Origin: JBEISR01 sp044371425
GTDB lineage: Bacteria; Planctomycetota; Planctomycetia; Pirellulales; Pirellulaceae
Reading direction: 5' to 3'
NCBI GenBank assembly: GCA_044371425.1
Contig: JBILTR010000007.1
Span: forward strand, 1 to 64,000
Length of the DNA stretch: 64,000 nucleotides
The translations under genes and the position numbers were made by a program. The stretch's first letter is position 1. Every line of letters begins with the position of its first letter. Under the pieces are notes generated by a model. It made no database searches, was not told where the DNA came from, and was given only the letters and a program-made list of their open reading frames with translations. Positions 54,382 to 63,927 of the stretch are shown in pieces.

Positions 54382-54614
54382 TCTTCTTCAGAAAGATAAG
54401 AGCCTCGCTGGTGTCGCACGCCAGCAAACACGGCCACACCTTGGTTGCCCCAAGATGCCTGCTGAGAAAGCAGAGAGCCAGCCGCCGACACACTTCCCCC
54501 AGTCGACAACGTAGCACCTTGTTATGATTATGGATCGAACCTGCATCTCGGTCCAAAAAAAAAGATCTTGGCTCGACAAGATTGCCGATTTCCAGTCATC
54601 AAAGGTGCCAATCG
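54382..54614. other. divergent intergenic region
   Basis: About 230 bases between the secretin-like gene and the RNase HII-like gene. It holds the promoters of both. A run of nine A (54555-54563) is the only distinctive feature. Confidence 0.4.
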
Positions 54615-55655
54615 GTGCGATGGATTTTTGGAATCGATGAAGCCGGCTACGGTCCGAATCTGGGGCCGCTTTGCCTTGGTTTTTCTGGGTGGGAAGTCGA
54701 TGGCCCAGAACATGTCCCAGCTTGGCAACAGGCGCTGACCCCCTCCTTCCAGGCGCGGCCCCCCCGAAATCCGTGGGGCTGGATCCCGTTGGGGGATTCA
54801 AAAGTCCTTCATGCCCCTGGTCGCAGCGGATCGCTGTTGGAGGAAGCGGTCGAAGTCTTCCTCGATCTGGCCAACCGGCTTGCCGCCCGTTCCCCTTCGT
54901 CGCACGTCGCGTTCCAACCAAGTCCAAACAAGTCGCCCTCCAGACTCTGGAGCAACCTGCTCACCGATCATGACCAGAACACGCTGCAGGCAATGCCCTG
55001 GTATGCCTCGGTAGAAACGGCAGAGGGAGAGCGTTTGACCTCAACGCACGCATCGGTCGCGACCGAGCCGCTGATGGAGCAGGCGATCGGTTCACTGACA
55101 CGGCTGGGGATTCAACGGCTGGTGCTTTCAGCCAAAGCCATGGAAGCCAGGCAATTCAACCGGGAGGTCGAAAGACTGGGCAACAAGGCGAATGTCCTGA
55201 CCAGCACTTCCCTCGAAATGCTGCGTGGACAACTGGAGCGATTGGCTGCGGAGTCTAAGCAACTACCCAGCAGCATCGAGCTGTGGTGCGATAAACATGG
55301 GGGACGCCAACGGTATTCGGCTGCATTGCAGCACCACTTCCCCGACTGCTGGTGGACCCCTTTGAAGGAGCATCCCGACTGTAGCCACTACCGATCGACC
55401 TGGAAAGGTACACCGATCGAAATACGATTCCTGGCCAAGGGAGATTCCCTGGTTCCGATCGGCCTGGCCTCGATGATCGCCAAAGCGATTCGAGAATTGG
55501 CGATGGCTCGATGGAACCACTACTGGTGCAGCACGATGCCAGACTTGAAGCCGACGGCTGGATATCCAACGGATGCCAGAAGATTTGCCGATCAGATCGG
55601 TGCGGAAGCGATGCTGCGCGGCTGGTCGCCGCAAGACTGGTGGCGCCAGGTCTGA
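54615..55655 (+). CDS. divergent ribonuclease HII homologue
   Basis: Start taken at GTG 54615 (AAAGG nine bases upstream; TTG 54582 is an alternative), giving 346 residues. The N terminus WIFGIDEAGYGPNLGPL matches the RNase HII block GIDEAGRGPxxGP, with acidic Asp8 and Glu9. It continues with GDSKVLH (D-S-K), IELWCDKHGG with Asp226, and AKGDSLVPIGLASMIAKAIR with Asp277, matching the KaD...ASIxAKxxRD block, then AGYPTDARRF. All four expected acidic residues are present. It is longer than bacterial RNase HII (about 200 residues), with insertions near 40-180. The activity is inferred, not certain. Confidence 0.72.
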   Translation: MRWIFGIDEAGYGPNLGPLCLGFSGWEVDGPEHVPAWQQALTPSFQARPPRNPWGWIPLGDSKVLHAPGRSGSLLEEAVEVFLDLANRLAARSPSSHVAFQPSPNKSPSRLWSNLLTDHDQNTLQAMPWYASVETAEGERLTSTHASVATEPLMEQAIGSLTRLGIQRLVLSAKAMEARQFNREVERLGNKANVLTSTSLEMLRGQLERLAAESKQLPSSIELWCDKHGGRQRYSAALQHHFPDCWWTPLKEHPDCSHYRSTWKGTPIEIRFLAKGDSLVPIGLASMIAKAIRELAMARWNHYWCSTMPDLKPTAGYPTDARRFADQIGAEAMLRGWSPQDWWRQV

Positions 55656-55699
55656 TGCGGCTGGTGGTCGCCCCCACGAAAGCTCGGCGACCGGTTCGC

Positions 55700-56314
55700 T
55701 CAGGTGTCCACGCTGGAGTTCTCGCTCTGGCGAAGATGCCAGGCGATCACCAATGCTTCGGTCGGCAGGCGGATCGCATCGCTTCGATTCCAACCCCGTT
55801 CGCTGATCTCGATCGACGGTCCCAGAGACAGCAGACTCTCCAAGATGGCTTGGTCGAACTTCTGATTGGCCGTCCATCCCCGTTCGTTGTAGACGAATTG
55901 AATCGACTCCAGAGCGCGATCGACGCACCAAGCGGCAGCCTGTTCGATGGAAGGACGATCCACCACGCCTTGAAAGGCACCGCTCTGGAGATAGTACTTG
56001 GCCACAGGATCTGCTTTCTGGAAGATGGAATCGCCGACGGATGATTGGACTCCAACCATCCAGGAGATGAGCGACCGGGTAACCGTTCGCCGTCTGCCAC
56101 ATATCTTTCGGCGCCCCATGGGACACGTCTGGTCCAGCACGGAAAAATTTCCGACGATTCGCCGTGGAACGCTCGATCCACCTGGCTCAGTTTCATTCAA
56201 GACGAGAGGCCCGGAGGCAAACTTGAAACAAAGTTCGCTGCGACAGACAGGGAGCCGAGTTTCCGACATTCCTCTGCTGGAAGAATCGACAGCCGCATGC
56301 GGTTGCCGTGACAC
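55700..56314 (-). CDS. hypothetical protein
   Basis: The open frame gives 204 residues. The C-terminal half (YYLQSGAFQGVVDRPSIEQA, CVDRALESIQFVYNERGW, ILESLLSLGPSIEISERGWN) looks like a real helical protein; the N-terminal third is less protein-like, so the true start could be the internal ATG at 56059. No ribosome site is convincing at any start. I recognise no family. It is convergent with the RNase HII-like gene, ending 45 bases from it. Confidence 0.45.
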   Translation of the reverse strand: MSRQPHAAVDSSSRGMSETRLPVCRSELCFKFASGPLVLNETEPGGSSVPRRIVGNFSVLDQTCPMGRRKICGRRRTVTRSLISWMVGVQSSVGDSIFQKADPVAKYYLQSGAFQGVVDRPSIEQAAAWCVDRALESIQFVYNERGWTANQKFDQAILESLLSLGPSIEISERGWNRSDAIRLPTEALVIAWHLRQSENSSVDT

Positions 56315-56801
56315 TCGTGGGGTAGACGCCTTGGCACCCCAGCCGCCGGATCGATCGCTTCACTGCCGCGACTCATGAAACACCAATGGCCACAGCACCC
56401 AGTCACCCTCCAAGGTGAGGTTTGTTTGCGGCTCAGCTCCGGGGGAGGGTGAGGTCGGTTTTTTACCCCATCTAAGGCGCGTGAGATCCACCGCAAGCCT
56501 TGCATCCCACAGGGAGGGTGAGGCCAATTTATTTACCCTCCCTAAGGTAGGGTGAGATCCACAGTGCGCCTTGCGTACCACGGGGAGGATGAGGCCGGTT
56601 TTTTTACCCTGCCTAAGGGAGGGTGAGATCCACCGCAAGCCTTGTATCCCACAGGGAGGGTGAGGTCGGTTTTTTTACTCTTCCACGGGGAGGGTGAGAT
56701 CCACAGTGTGCCTTACGTCTGACAGGGAGGGTGAGATCCACCGCAAGCCTTGCGTCCGGCATCTGGCGCTGGTTCGTCGGACCATCGACCTTTTGGGCCG
56801 A
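56315..56801. other. intergenic region with 69-bp tandem repeat
   Basis: About 490 bases between the hypothetical gene and the end of sucB. The right two thirds are the tandem repeat listed separately; the left part holds nothing recognised. Confidence 0.5.
56440..56760. repeat. 69-71-bp tandem repeat downstream of sucB
   Basis: Units start at about 56443, 56512, 56583 and 56654, each with GGGAGGGTGAG, a GGTTTTTTTACC T-run, and GTGAGATCCACCGCAAGCC or GTGAGATCCACAGTGCGCC. Two shortened copies follow near 56692 and 56723. In most units ACCCTCCC/GGGAGGGT arms flank the sequence after the T-run, so each unit can fold. The arrangement lies just after the sucB stop, transcribed leftward. Confidence 0.85.
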
Positions 56802-58049
56802 TTAGACTTCCAGGAACAGTCGTGTTGGGTCTTCGATCACTTCTTTGATGGTTCGAAGGAACGTCACCGCCTCCCTCCCATCGATGATCCGGTGATCGTA
56901 GGTCAGTGCAAGGTACATCATCGGCCGCACCACCACTTCCCCCTGGACAGCAACAGGGCGATCCTGGATCGAATGGAGCCCTAGGATGGCGCTTTGCGGT
57001 GGATTGACGATTGGGGTGGAGAGGAGTGAACCGTAGATGCCACCATTGCTGATGGTGAAGGTGCCCCCTTCGAGGTCTTCCGGCATCAGCCTGTTCTCCA
57101 TCGCCTTTTTGGCAAACTCGCCAATCGTCCGTTCGATGGAGGCAAAAGACATTAGTTCGACGTTCCGCAAAACGGGGACCACCAGTCCCTTGCCGCCACC
57201 GATTGCGATCCCGATATCGGCGTAATTGCGGTAGACGATATTGTTGCCGCGAATCTCTGCATTGACAGCGGGAAACCGACGCAGAGCTTCGCAGGCGGCT
57301 TTGGCGAAGAAGGACATGAAGCCCAGCTTCACCCCATGCTTCTCCTGAAAAGCGTCGCGGTACTTGTTGCGAAGCTGCATGACCGGTTGCATGTCGACTT
57401 CGTTGAACGTGGTCAGCAGAGCGGCTTGATGCTGCGCCTGAACCAATCGCTGCGCGATGGTGCGCCGAATCATGCTCATCGGCTTGACCTCTTCCGCCCG
57501 CTGGCCACTTGCAGCGACGGGGAGTGCGGCAGGGGATTCCAATGTCTGCTTGCTGGAGGGGGCGGAGGCAACCAGGGTACCCTGTGTCGGCGTGCTGGCT
57601 GCTGGTGCCGCAGGAACGGCTCGCTGCACATCTTCCTTGAGCACTCGTCCACCCGGTCCGCTTCCGACGATTTGATCGGGACGGAGTCCTTTTTCTTCCA
57701 TCATTTTCTGTGCCGCAGGCATGACATGTCCGGTAGCCGCTGGCTTGGCGGCTGGCGTGCTGGTCGCTGCGGAAGGTGCAGCAGGAGCCGGGGTGGCGGA
57801 GTCCGCTGGCTTGGCTGACGGATTGATCTCTGCAATCGCCTCACCCACCGTAGCGAATTGCTCCTTGGGCTTCAGGATTTTGGTGAGCACACCGGCCACC
57901 GGGGAAGGAACTTGAACGGTGGCTTTTTCCGTTTCCAGCTCCACCACTTCTTCGCCAGCCTGAACCCAGTCTCCTTCCTTCTTCAGCCAATTGCTGATCT
58001 GGACTTCCTGGATGCTTTCGCCGACCGAGGGAACAACAAGCTGAGCCAT
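56802..58049 (-). CDS. sucB: 2-oxoglutarate dehydrogenase E2 (dihydrolipoamide succinyltransferase)
   Basis: The 415-residue protein has an N-terminal lipoyl domain (ELETEKATVQVPSPVAGVL, with the lipoylated Lys in ETEKA), a Pro/Ala-rich linker, a peripheral-subunit binding domain (MPAAQKMMEEKGLRPDQIVG), a second linker and the catalytic domain. The catalytic motif DHRIIDGREAV has His and Asp of the acyltransferase site, and ALTYDHRIIDG matches SucB. It transfers succinyl groups to CoA in the TCA cycle. It follows sucA by 264 bases in the same direction. Length equals that of bacterial SucB. Confidence 0.94.
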   Translation of the reverse strand: MAQLVVPSVGESIQEVQISNWLKKEGDWVQAGEEVVELETEKATVQVPSPVAGVLTKILKPKEQFATVGEAIAEINPSAKPADSATPAPAAPSAATSTPAAKPAATGHVMPAAQKMMEEKGLRPDQIVGSGPGGRVLKEDVQRAVPAAPAASTPTQGTLVASAPSSKQTLESPAALPVAASGQRAEEVKPMSMIRRTIAQRLVQAQHQAALLTTFNEVDMQPVMQLRNKYRDAFQEKHGVKLGFMSFFAKAACEALRRFPAVNAEIRGNNIVYRNYADIGIAIGGGKGLVVPVLRNVELMSFASIERTIGEFAKKAMENRLMPEDLEGGTFTISNGGIYGSLLSTPIVNPPQSAILGLHSIQDRPVAVQGEVVVRPMMYLALTYDHRIIDGREAVTFLRTIKEVIEDPTRLFLEV

Positions 58050-58313
58050 GACGATTCGTGGTTCCAGTGGAAATGGGAGGGAGGCCCTGGGGCAAGCGGG
58101 TGGGCTCCCGGTTGGTGGTGGTTATCGGCCCGCCCGCTGGCCGAGCCTGCAACGAATTCAGGATAGCGACGCGAGGGAAGTTTCTCCAGACGCCCTAATC
58201 GCTAAGCCCCTCAAGTTCCCCCCCTATGGCAGCCTCCGGAGCCGGTCACCGCTGCAAGGCAGGGACTTCCGAGGAGGCTGCAAGGAACGCTTTAGCCAGG
58301 GGGATTTCCGGCT

Positions 58314-61085
58314 CTAGACCCCTTCGAAGGCAGCGTCAAGGATTTCTCGCTGTTCCAACTTGTGTGTCGCCAGCGATCCGGTCGACGGGCTGGCTGACTC
58401 CGGGCGACAGATCAGTCGCAACGGAAAACGGCTCTGCAAGGCATCGCCAAACCGCATCTTGATGTGGGTCCACGACCCCATGTTGGCTGGTTCTTCCTGG
58501 AACCAGACGAGGTCGGTTCCCTTTGCGAAGGGGACCAGCGCAGCCAGCAGTTCCTCGCTGGACAGTGGGTAAAGCTGCTCGATGCGGACGATCGCCACAT
58601 TCTTCACGCCACGCTTCTGCCGTTCTTCCGCCAATTCGTAGTAGGCTTTCCCCGTGCACAGGATCACGCGATCGATCGCCACTCCCGTCGCCAGATCTTC
58701 CATCAGAATTTTCTGGAACGAACCTTCGGTGAATTCCTTGGCGGCCGAAACGCACAGCGGATGCCTCAGCAGGCTCTTGGGCGTCAGCACCACCAGCGGC
58801 TTGCTCCAAGGACTCAGCACCTGTCGGCGCAGGAGATGGAACATCTGCGAAGGGGTGGAGGGCTGGCAGACCTGAATGTTGTGTTCGGCCGTCGCCTGCA
58901 GCATTCGCTCCAGTCGCGCGCTGCAATGCTCGGGGCCCTGCCCCTCAAAACCATGCGGCAGCATCATCACCAATCGGCTCAAGCGTCCCCACTTGTCTTC
59001 CGCGCTGACGATGAACTGATCGACTATGACCTGAGCGACATTCCAGAAGTCGCCGAACTGGGCTTCCCAAGCGACCAGTCCTTCCGGGCAGTCGAGGCTA
59101 TACCCATACTCAAAGCCAAGCACCCCGGCTTCGGATAGCGGGCTGTTGATGATCTCGATCCGCGCCTGCTTGGGGCTGAGATTGGCCAGAGGCATGTATT
59201 CGGAATTGTCTTCGGTGTCGTGCAAAACGGCATGCCGATGGGAGAAGGTTCCGCGTTCGCAGTCCTGACCGGACAATCGGACGGGATGGCCTTCCAGAAG
59301 GAGAGAAGAAAATGCGAGCGCCTCCCCGGCCGCCCAATCAAGCGGCTTGGTCCCTTCGGCCATCTCCCTCCGCAGCTCAAACTGCCGCAGCAGTTTCTTG
59401 TGGAGATGGAAGGTGGAGGGGATATCGCAGAGCTTCAGCAGTTGGTCTTTCAGCTGCTGGGGGGTGATGTTGGTATTGGCAAGCGCTCCGGCTGGCTCGG
59501 GCCCGCCGTAGTACCCCTGCCAGCAACCGCCCAGGGTCTGCAGGTCCGAAACATATTCCTCTGACTTGGCTAGGTCGAACTCCTTGGAGAGTTTGTTGTG
59601 GCGGGCTTCCCCGATCGCATCGGCTTCCTGCCGGGACATGCCCCCCATCTCCAGCAGTCGCTCCAGGTAGCTCTCGCGGACGCTCTTTCGCTGGTCGATC
59701 GCCGCATACATGAGCGGCTGGGTGAATCTCGGTTCATCCCCTTCGTTGTGCCCCAGTTTGCGGTAGGCGTACATGTCGATCACGACGTCCCGCTTGAATT
59801 CATGGCGGAAGTCCATCGCCAGATCGACCACCTGCGCCACCGCCTCCGGATCCTCTCCGTTGACGTGGAAGATCGGAATCTGCAGCATTTTGGCGACGTC
59901 GGTGGCGTAGATGCTGGATCGGCCCTCTTCGGCTTCGGTGGTGAAGCCGATCTGGTTGTTGATGATCACATGCAGCGTGCCGCCAGTGTGATAGCCTCGA
60001 AGCTGGCTGAGATTGAGCGTCTCTTGAACGACTCCTTCGCCGGCAAACGCTGCATCGCCGTGGATCAGAATGGTCAGCTGCTGTTGGCGCTGCAAGTCCT
60101 TCTCGCGATCCTGCTTGGCACGGCAACGCCCCAGAGCCACTGTATTGACGAACTCCAGATGGCTGGGGTTGAAGCAGAGCGAGATATGGACTTTCTTGCC
60201 GTTGCTGGTCGTCCAGTCGCTGCTGTAGCCCATGTGGTACTTCACATCGCCGCCACCGCGATGCAACTCTGGCTTGGGATCGTTGTAGGCCCAGAAGATG
60301 CTCTGCGCCCGCTTCTGCATGATGTTGGCCAGCACATTCATCCGGCCTCGGTGCGCCATCGCCATGACGACACCCTGAACATTCTGCTGGCCAGCCTTCT
60401 CCAAGGCCAGATCCAGAAGCGGAATCAGACTTTCGGCACCTTCCAGCGAGAAGGTCTTGGCGCCCACAAACTTCTTGCGAACAAATTCCTCAAAGATGGT
60501 GGCATCCGCCAGACGCGTGTAGATCCGCACCTGGACATCGCGCGACAATTCCAGCCGATTCTCGACGCTCTCCATCCGCGCCTGCAGCCAATCTCGGATG
60601 TTGCGGTTGTCGATGTGAGTGAACTGGGCACCGATGCTGCGACAGTAGGTGTTGCGCAGTTTGTTCAGAATGTCTCCCAAAGTCCGGGAGTTGACGTACT
60701 GAAGCGAATTGCAGGTGAAGGGGCGATCGAGATCTTGCTGCGTGAAGCCATGCGACTGGGGATCGAGTTCCGGGGGACGCTGTCGGGCGATGCCGAGGGG
60801 ATCCAGTTGGGCGATCAGGTGGCCGCGCACGCGGTACTCTCGCACCATCTGGTCGACTCGCTCCTGCATTTTGGCCAGCCACATCGCCTCGCGAGCAGCC
60901 GGGTCGCTGTTCCAGTCCTTGGAGTCGCCCCCTTCGCTCGATTCTGCCGTCAGCGGCTCGGCCGAATTCTGCGAGACGAGGGAAAACTCTTCGAAGTACT
61001 TCCTCCAGACCTCCGATACGCTCGAAGGGTCCCGAACATACTGAACGTACAGGTCATCGATGTAATCGAGACTGTAAGTGTTCAT
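58314..61085 (-). CDS. sucA: 2-oxoglutarate dehydrogenase E1
   Basis: The 923-residue protein matches SucA in length and order: N-terminal YIDDLYVQYVRDPSSVSEVW, then MAHRGRMNVLANI, SHLEFVNTVALGR, HGDAAFAGEGVVQETLNLS for thiamine diphosphate binding, VIINNQIGFTT, and C-terminal HGFEGQGPEHCSARLERML and YPLSSEELLAAL. It decarboxylates 2-oxoglutarate and passes the succinyl group to SucB in the TCA cycle. It is first of the sucA-sucB unit; the dihydrolipoamide dehydrogenase (E3) gene is not in the window. Confidence 0.96.
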   Translation of the reverse strand: MNTYSLDYIDDLYVQYVRDPSSVSEVWRKYFEEFSLVSQNSAEPLTAESSEGGDSKDWNSDPAAREAMWLAKMQERVDQMVREYRVRGHLIAQLDPLGIARQRPPELDPQSHGFTQQDLDRPFTCNSLQYVNSRTLGDILNKLRNTYCRSIGAQFTHIDNRNIRDWLQARMESVENRLELSRDVQVRIYTRLADATIFEEFVRKKFVGAKTFSLEGAESLIPLLDLALEKAGQQNVQGVVMAMAHRGRMNVLANIMQKRAQSIFWAYNDPKPELHRGGGDVKYHMGYSSDWTTSNGKKVHISLCFNPSHLEFVNTVALGRCRAKQDREKDLQRQQQLTILIHGDAAFAGEGVVQETLNLSQLRGYHTGGTLHVIINNQIGFTTEAEEGRSSIYATDVAKMLQIPIFHVNGEDPEAVAQVVDLAMDFRHEFKRDVVIDMYAYRKLGHNEGDEPRFTQPLMYAAIDQRKSVRESYLERLLEMGGMSRQEADAIGEARHNKLSKEFDLAKSEEYVSDLQTLGGCWQGYYGGPEPAGALANTNITPQQLKDQLLKLCDIPSTFHLHKKLLRQFELRREMAEGTKPLDWAAGEALAFSSLLLEGHPVRLSGQDCERGTFSHRHAVLHDTEDNSEYMPLANLSPKQARIEIINSPLSEAGVLGFEYGYSLDCPEGLVAWEAQFGDFWNVAQVIVDQFIVSAEDKWGRLSRLVMMLPHGFEGQGPEHCSARLERMLQATAEHNIQVCQPSTPSQMFHLLRRQVLSPWSKPLVVLTPKSLLRHPLCVSAAKEFTEGSFQKILMEDLATGVAIDRVILCTGKAYYELAEERQKRGVKNVAIVRIEQLYPLSSEELLAALVPFAKGTDLVWFQEEPANMGSWTHIKMRFGDALQSRFPLRLICRPESASPSTGSLATHKLEQREILDAAFEGV

Positions 61086-61629
61086 GGTGAGCTTCCATCA
61101 GCCGCAGTGTGCGGCATCTTGTCCTAGGGGAAATGGCAATACGTCCTCAATAGCCCGATGCCTTCTAGTTTATCCGATCGCCATCATTTGGCCATGCCAA
61201 AAGATAACGCCGCGACAGCTCCGAAGGGGGATTTCCGCCCCTTAACATTCCTGAAAGGGCAACATCCGTACCCTTGCTGAGGTGCTACGGCCATCCCTGC
61301 ATTCCCCCCATGCCATCCCCCTGGGGCGACAAGGGTGAGAAAAAAGCTGCAGCCGGGATTTTTTCAGGTGGCGTTCGCTTCATCGGATCCGACTGGAATC
61401 CCGAGAGAAGCGCGCACGACCGCGTGCCCCGGGTCCTTAAAAAACTGTCCAAAGCTTAGCGGAAGGCACCAGCCCTCCGTTGGTCAGGCACTGGCTCTAA
61501 AAGAACCGGACGGCTCGCACTGCACCGGCAGACATCCTCTCAATCCGTGGCGGAAGAACAAAAAAAGGGGCAGCTGGATGGCTGCCCCTTTGCGTGCTGG
61601 CTCTTAGTCCTACGCAAACGAACGAAGAA
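61086..61629. other. intergenic region before sucA
   Basis: About 540 bases between sucA and the PEP-CTERM gene, both leftward. It should hold the sucA promoter and the PEP-CTERM terminator. A weak AAGGGG/CCCCTT pair lies near 61225. No riboswitch is recognised. Confidence 0.4.
61561..61592 (-). terminator. terminator of the PEP-CTERM gene
   Basis: On the minus strand the 11-bp stem AAAGGGGCAGC (61591-61581) and GCTGCCCCTTT (61574-61564) has a six-base loop and continues into six T. It lies 38 bases after the stop codon. Confidence 0.85.
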
Positions 61630-63927
61630 CTACTTCTTGCTCTTCCTGCGAGCGCGGTACGCCATCCCCAAGGCACCCAGGCCGAAAATCGCCATCGAAG
61701 TCGGCTCGGGGACAGCACCACCACCACCACCACCACCACCACCGCCACCGGATAAGTTGTAATTCAGCAGGAGATTATTTCCGCTCTGAGACCACGAGAA
61801 GAACGAACCAGAACGAACCGCCGATAGAGAAGCACCGTTCCGGTCGTTCGATGCAGTGATGGTGTCAAAGATGGACGGCCCTGAAAGTATCCCGGCAACA
61901 CTGCTGAAGACCAACCAGCTTTGGCTGGAACCCCAGAAGGCATCGGTCCAGTCGACCGTGGAGCTGGTCGCATTGAATACCAGAGACGACGTCACTCCCG
62001 ATTGAAGCAAGAAAGCACCGCCACTGACATCGACCGCATCGAAGATCGACCCACGACCGCTGGAGGTGTTGCCCATCAGTTCCCACTGGAACGTCGATCC
62101 GGTGTTGTAGGTCAAACCGCTTGTGAAGGTTTGTAGCCCAGCCGAATTGCCCGGGGTGTGTATCGAGCCGTTCAGGAATGTCGTCGCGCCGCCCACGGTA
62201 CCACTGCCGCCCAGCGACGCACTGCTTTGCACTGTCACCGCACCGCCGGCCGTACTGCCGTTGATGAGCAGTGTGCCAGCGGCCACGTCGGTCGCCCCAG
62301 TGTAAGCGTTGGCTCCCGAGAGGTCGAACGTACCGGTCCCAACCTTCGACACAGCACCAGTCCCAGAGAGGTTGCCTGAATAGGTGGTCGAGTTGTTGTT
62401 TGCGCCCACACTCAGCGTATTGCTGCCGATCGCTAAATCTCTAGAGCCTTGAAGCCCCGCCACGTTGTAGGTCTGGCCCGACTGAGTCAGAGCGACCGTA
62501 CCGTTGTCTGCCGAGTTCATGTCGAGCGTCGAATACTCAAGGGCATTGGCATGCCCAAGATTCAAGGTGCCGGCGATCGCGCGGGTGATCCCCGAATGGG
62601 TATTGGCCGCATTGAGCGTTAGCTGTCCAGGGCCACTGAATGAAAGGTCGCCAGCCCCGGAGATGACCCCATTTTGCACAACCCCAAGCCGTGCGTTCAT
62701 GTCGACACCTGACATGTCGAAACTCGAGTTGCCGACGGTGGAAAATTGGTGCACGGTGAAACCCGACCCTGTGGTCACGCTACCTCCGATCGCCCCAAGG
62801 GACTCTCCTTGATAGCGGACGATCACCACTCCGGAACCCCCATTGCCCCCCATGGTGTTGCCACCGCCACCTCCTCCGCCGCCTAGGCCATTGGTACCGC
62901 TTTGGGCTTGCAAGCCGACCCCGCCATTCCCGCCTCCGCCTGCCCCACCAAAGGCCGCGCTATGCGTAGTGTTGCCTCCGCCACCACCTCCGGCATAAGT
63001 GACCGCGACTCCGGTGATCGAACTGACTTTGCCAGCACCGCCAACGGCTGATGATGGAAAAGGGCTAGGGCTTGCACCTGCGGCCCCCGCACCACCTCCG
63101 CCTCCGCCTGTAGCGCCAGAAATACCACCGCTGCCGCCGTTGTTTCCTAGTCCGGCTTGGGCTGTACCGCCTGAGGGACCAAAAGTCGAGCCGCTGCCCC
63201 CACCGCCGCCGGACCCGCCGCTAGAGCCTGCGGAAGTATGCTTCCCGCCACCGCCGCCGCCTGCGGCGGTAACGGCTCCAAAAACGCTATTTCCGCCGTT
63301 GTTCCCTTGTACAGAGCCACTAATGGCGAATGGACTGGTGCCTCCGGCACCGACGGTGACGTTGTGACTGGATGCGGACAGTTCCATATTCCCTTCGCGA
63401 AACCCGCCACCGCCGCCACCGCCCGTTGCCTGATTGCTGCTATTGGAAGTCCCGCCGCTACCGCCCCCACCGACAACGAGATAGTCGACAAAGAAACCGT
63501 TTTGCAGTTCGGTTCCACTTCCGGTGTTGATTGGAGTTGAGTTCTGATTCGAACCGCTGGTGCCATCGAGTTTCACAATGGCTGCCAGCGAGGGGGGTGA
63601 GGATAGACCAACGCCCATCAGTGATAGCACCAACCAGCGACGGAGCAATTTCCTGAATCGCGCGATCACCCGCTTGGCGCCCTCGCCATGCTGAAAACGA
63701 CCACGGCGTCCGGGGGCAGTGCCTTCTTGCAGGAGGAATTCCGCCGAAAGAGTCGCATCAGACGACATCGCGGGTCGCCTGAACAGATTCGCCAGATGAT
63801 CCCCGATGAAAAGAGATTGAGGAGGTTGCGACGAGTTCTTTCTCGTAGAAACACCCTGCCTACTGGATGCCCCAAAATTTCGAAAATACGATCCCATTCC
63901 GTATCTGCCTTTTGAACGGAGGTTCAA
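61630..63927 (-). CDS. Gly-rich, autotransporter-repeat PEP-CTERM protein
   Basis: The 765-residue protein starts at TTG 63927 with GGGAGG five bases upstream; an internal ATG (63768) is an alternative. A signal-like segment (RRWLVLSLMGVGLSSPPSLA) is followed by a glycine-rich domain (VDYLVVGGGGSGGTSNSS, then many GGGGG runs) of about 200 residues. Autotransporter-associated beta strand repeats follow (SGITRAIAGTLNLGHANAL, GATDVAAGTLLINGS, and more). The C terminus is a PEP-CTERM signal: VPEPTSMAIFGLGALGMAYR followed by a basic tail, with a Gly run before it. It should be sorted to the surface by exosortase; no exosortase gene is here. Confidence 0.88.
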   Translation of the reverse strand: MNLRSKGRYGMGSYFRNFGASSRQGVSTRKNSSQPPQSLFIGDHLANLFRRPAMSSDATLSAEFLLQEGTAPGRRGRFQHGEGAKRVIARFRKLLRRWLVLSLMGVGLSSPPSLAAIVKLDGTSGSNQNSTPINTGSGTELQNGFFVDYLVVGGGGSGGTSNSSNQATGGGGGGGFREGNMELSASSHNVTVGAGGTSPFAISGSVQGNNGGNSVFGAVTAAGGGGGGKHTSAGSSGGSGGGGGSGSTFGPSGGTAQAGLGNNGGSGGISGATGGGGGGAGAAGASPSPFPSSAVGGAGKVSSITGVAVTYAGGGGGGNTTHSAAFGGAGGGGNGGVGLQAQSGTNGLGGGGGGGGNTMGGNGGSGVVIVRYQGESLGAIGGSVTTGSGFTVHQFSTVGNSSFDMSGVDMNARLGVVQNGVISGAGDLSFSGPGQLTLNAANTHSGITRAIAGTLNLGHANALEYSTLDMNSADNGTVALTQSGQTYNVAGLQGSRDLAIGSNTLSVGANNNSTTYSGNLSGTGAVSKVGTGTFDLSGANAYTGATDVAAGTLLINGSTAGGAVTVQSSASLGGSGTVGGATTFLNGSIHTPGNSAGLQTFTSGLTYNTGSTFQWELMGNTSSGRGSIFDAVDVSGGAFLLQSGVTSSLVFNATSSTVDWTDAFWGSSQSWLVFSSVAGILSGPSIFDTITASNDRNGASLSAVRSGSFFSWSQSGNNLLLNYNLSGGGGGGGGGGGAVPEPTSMAIFGLGALGMAYRARRKSKK
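61716..61750. repeat. GGT/ACC microsatellite in the PEP-CTERM gene
   Basis: An uninterrupted CAC/ACC triplet run on the plus strand encodes about ten Gly just before the PEP-CTERM motif. Triplet slippage would change the spacing without a frameshift. Confidence 0.85.

Noticed and set aside
55263..56126. minus-strand frame of 287 codons opposite the RNase HII-like gene
   Set aside because: It runs antisense through the conserved acidic blocks and has no recognisable domain.
62150..63600. several frames on the plus strand opposite the PEP-CTERM gene
   Set aside because: They are produced by the Gly/Ala codon repeats read in antisense (Pro/Ala-rich strings) and have no start sites.
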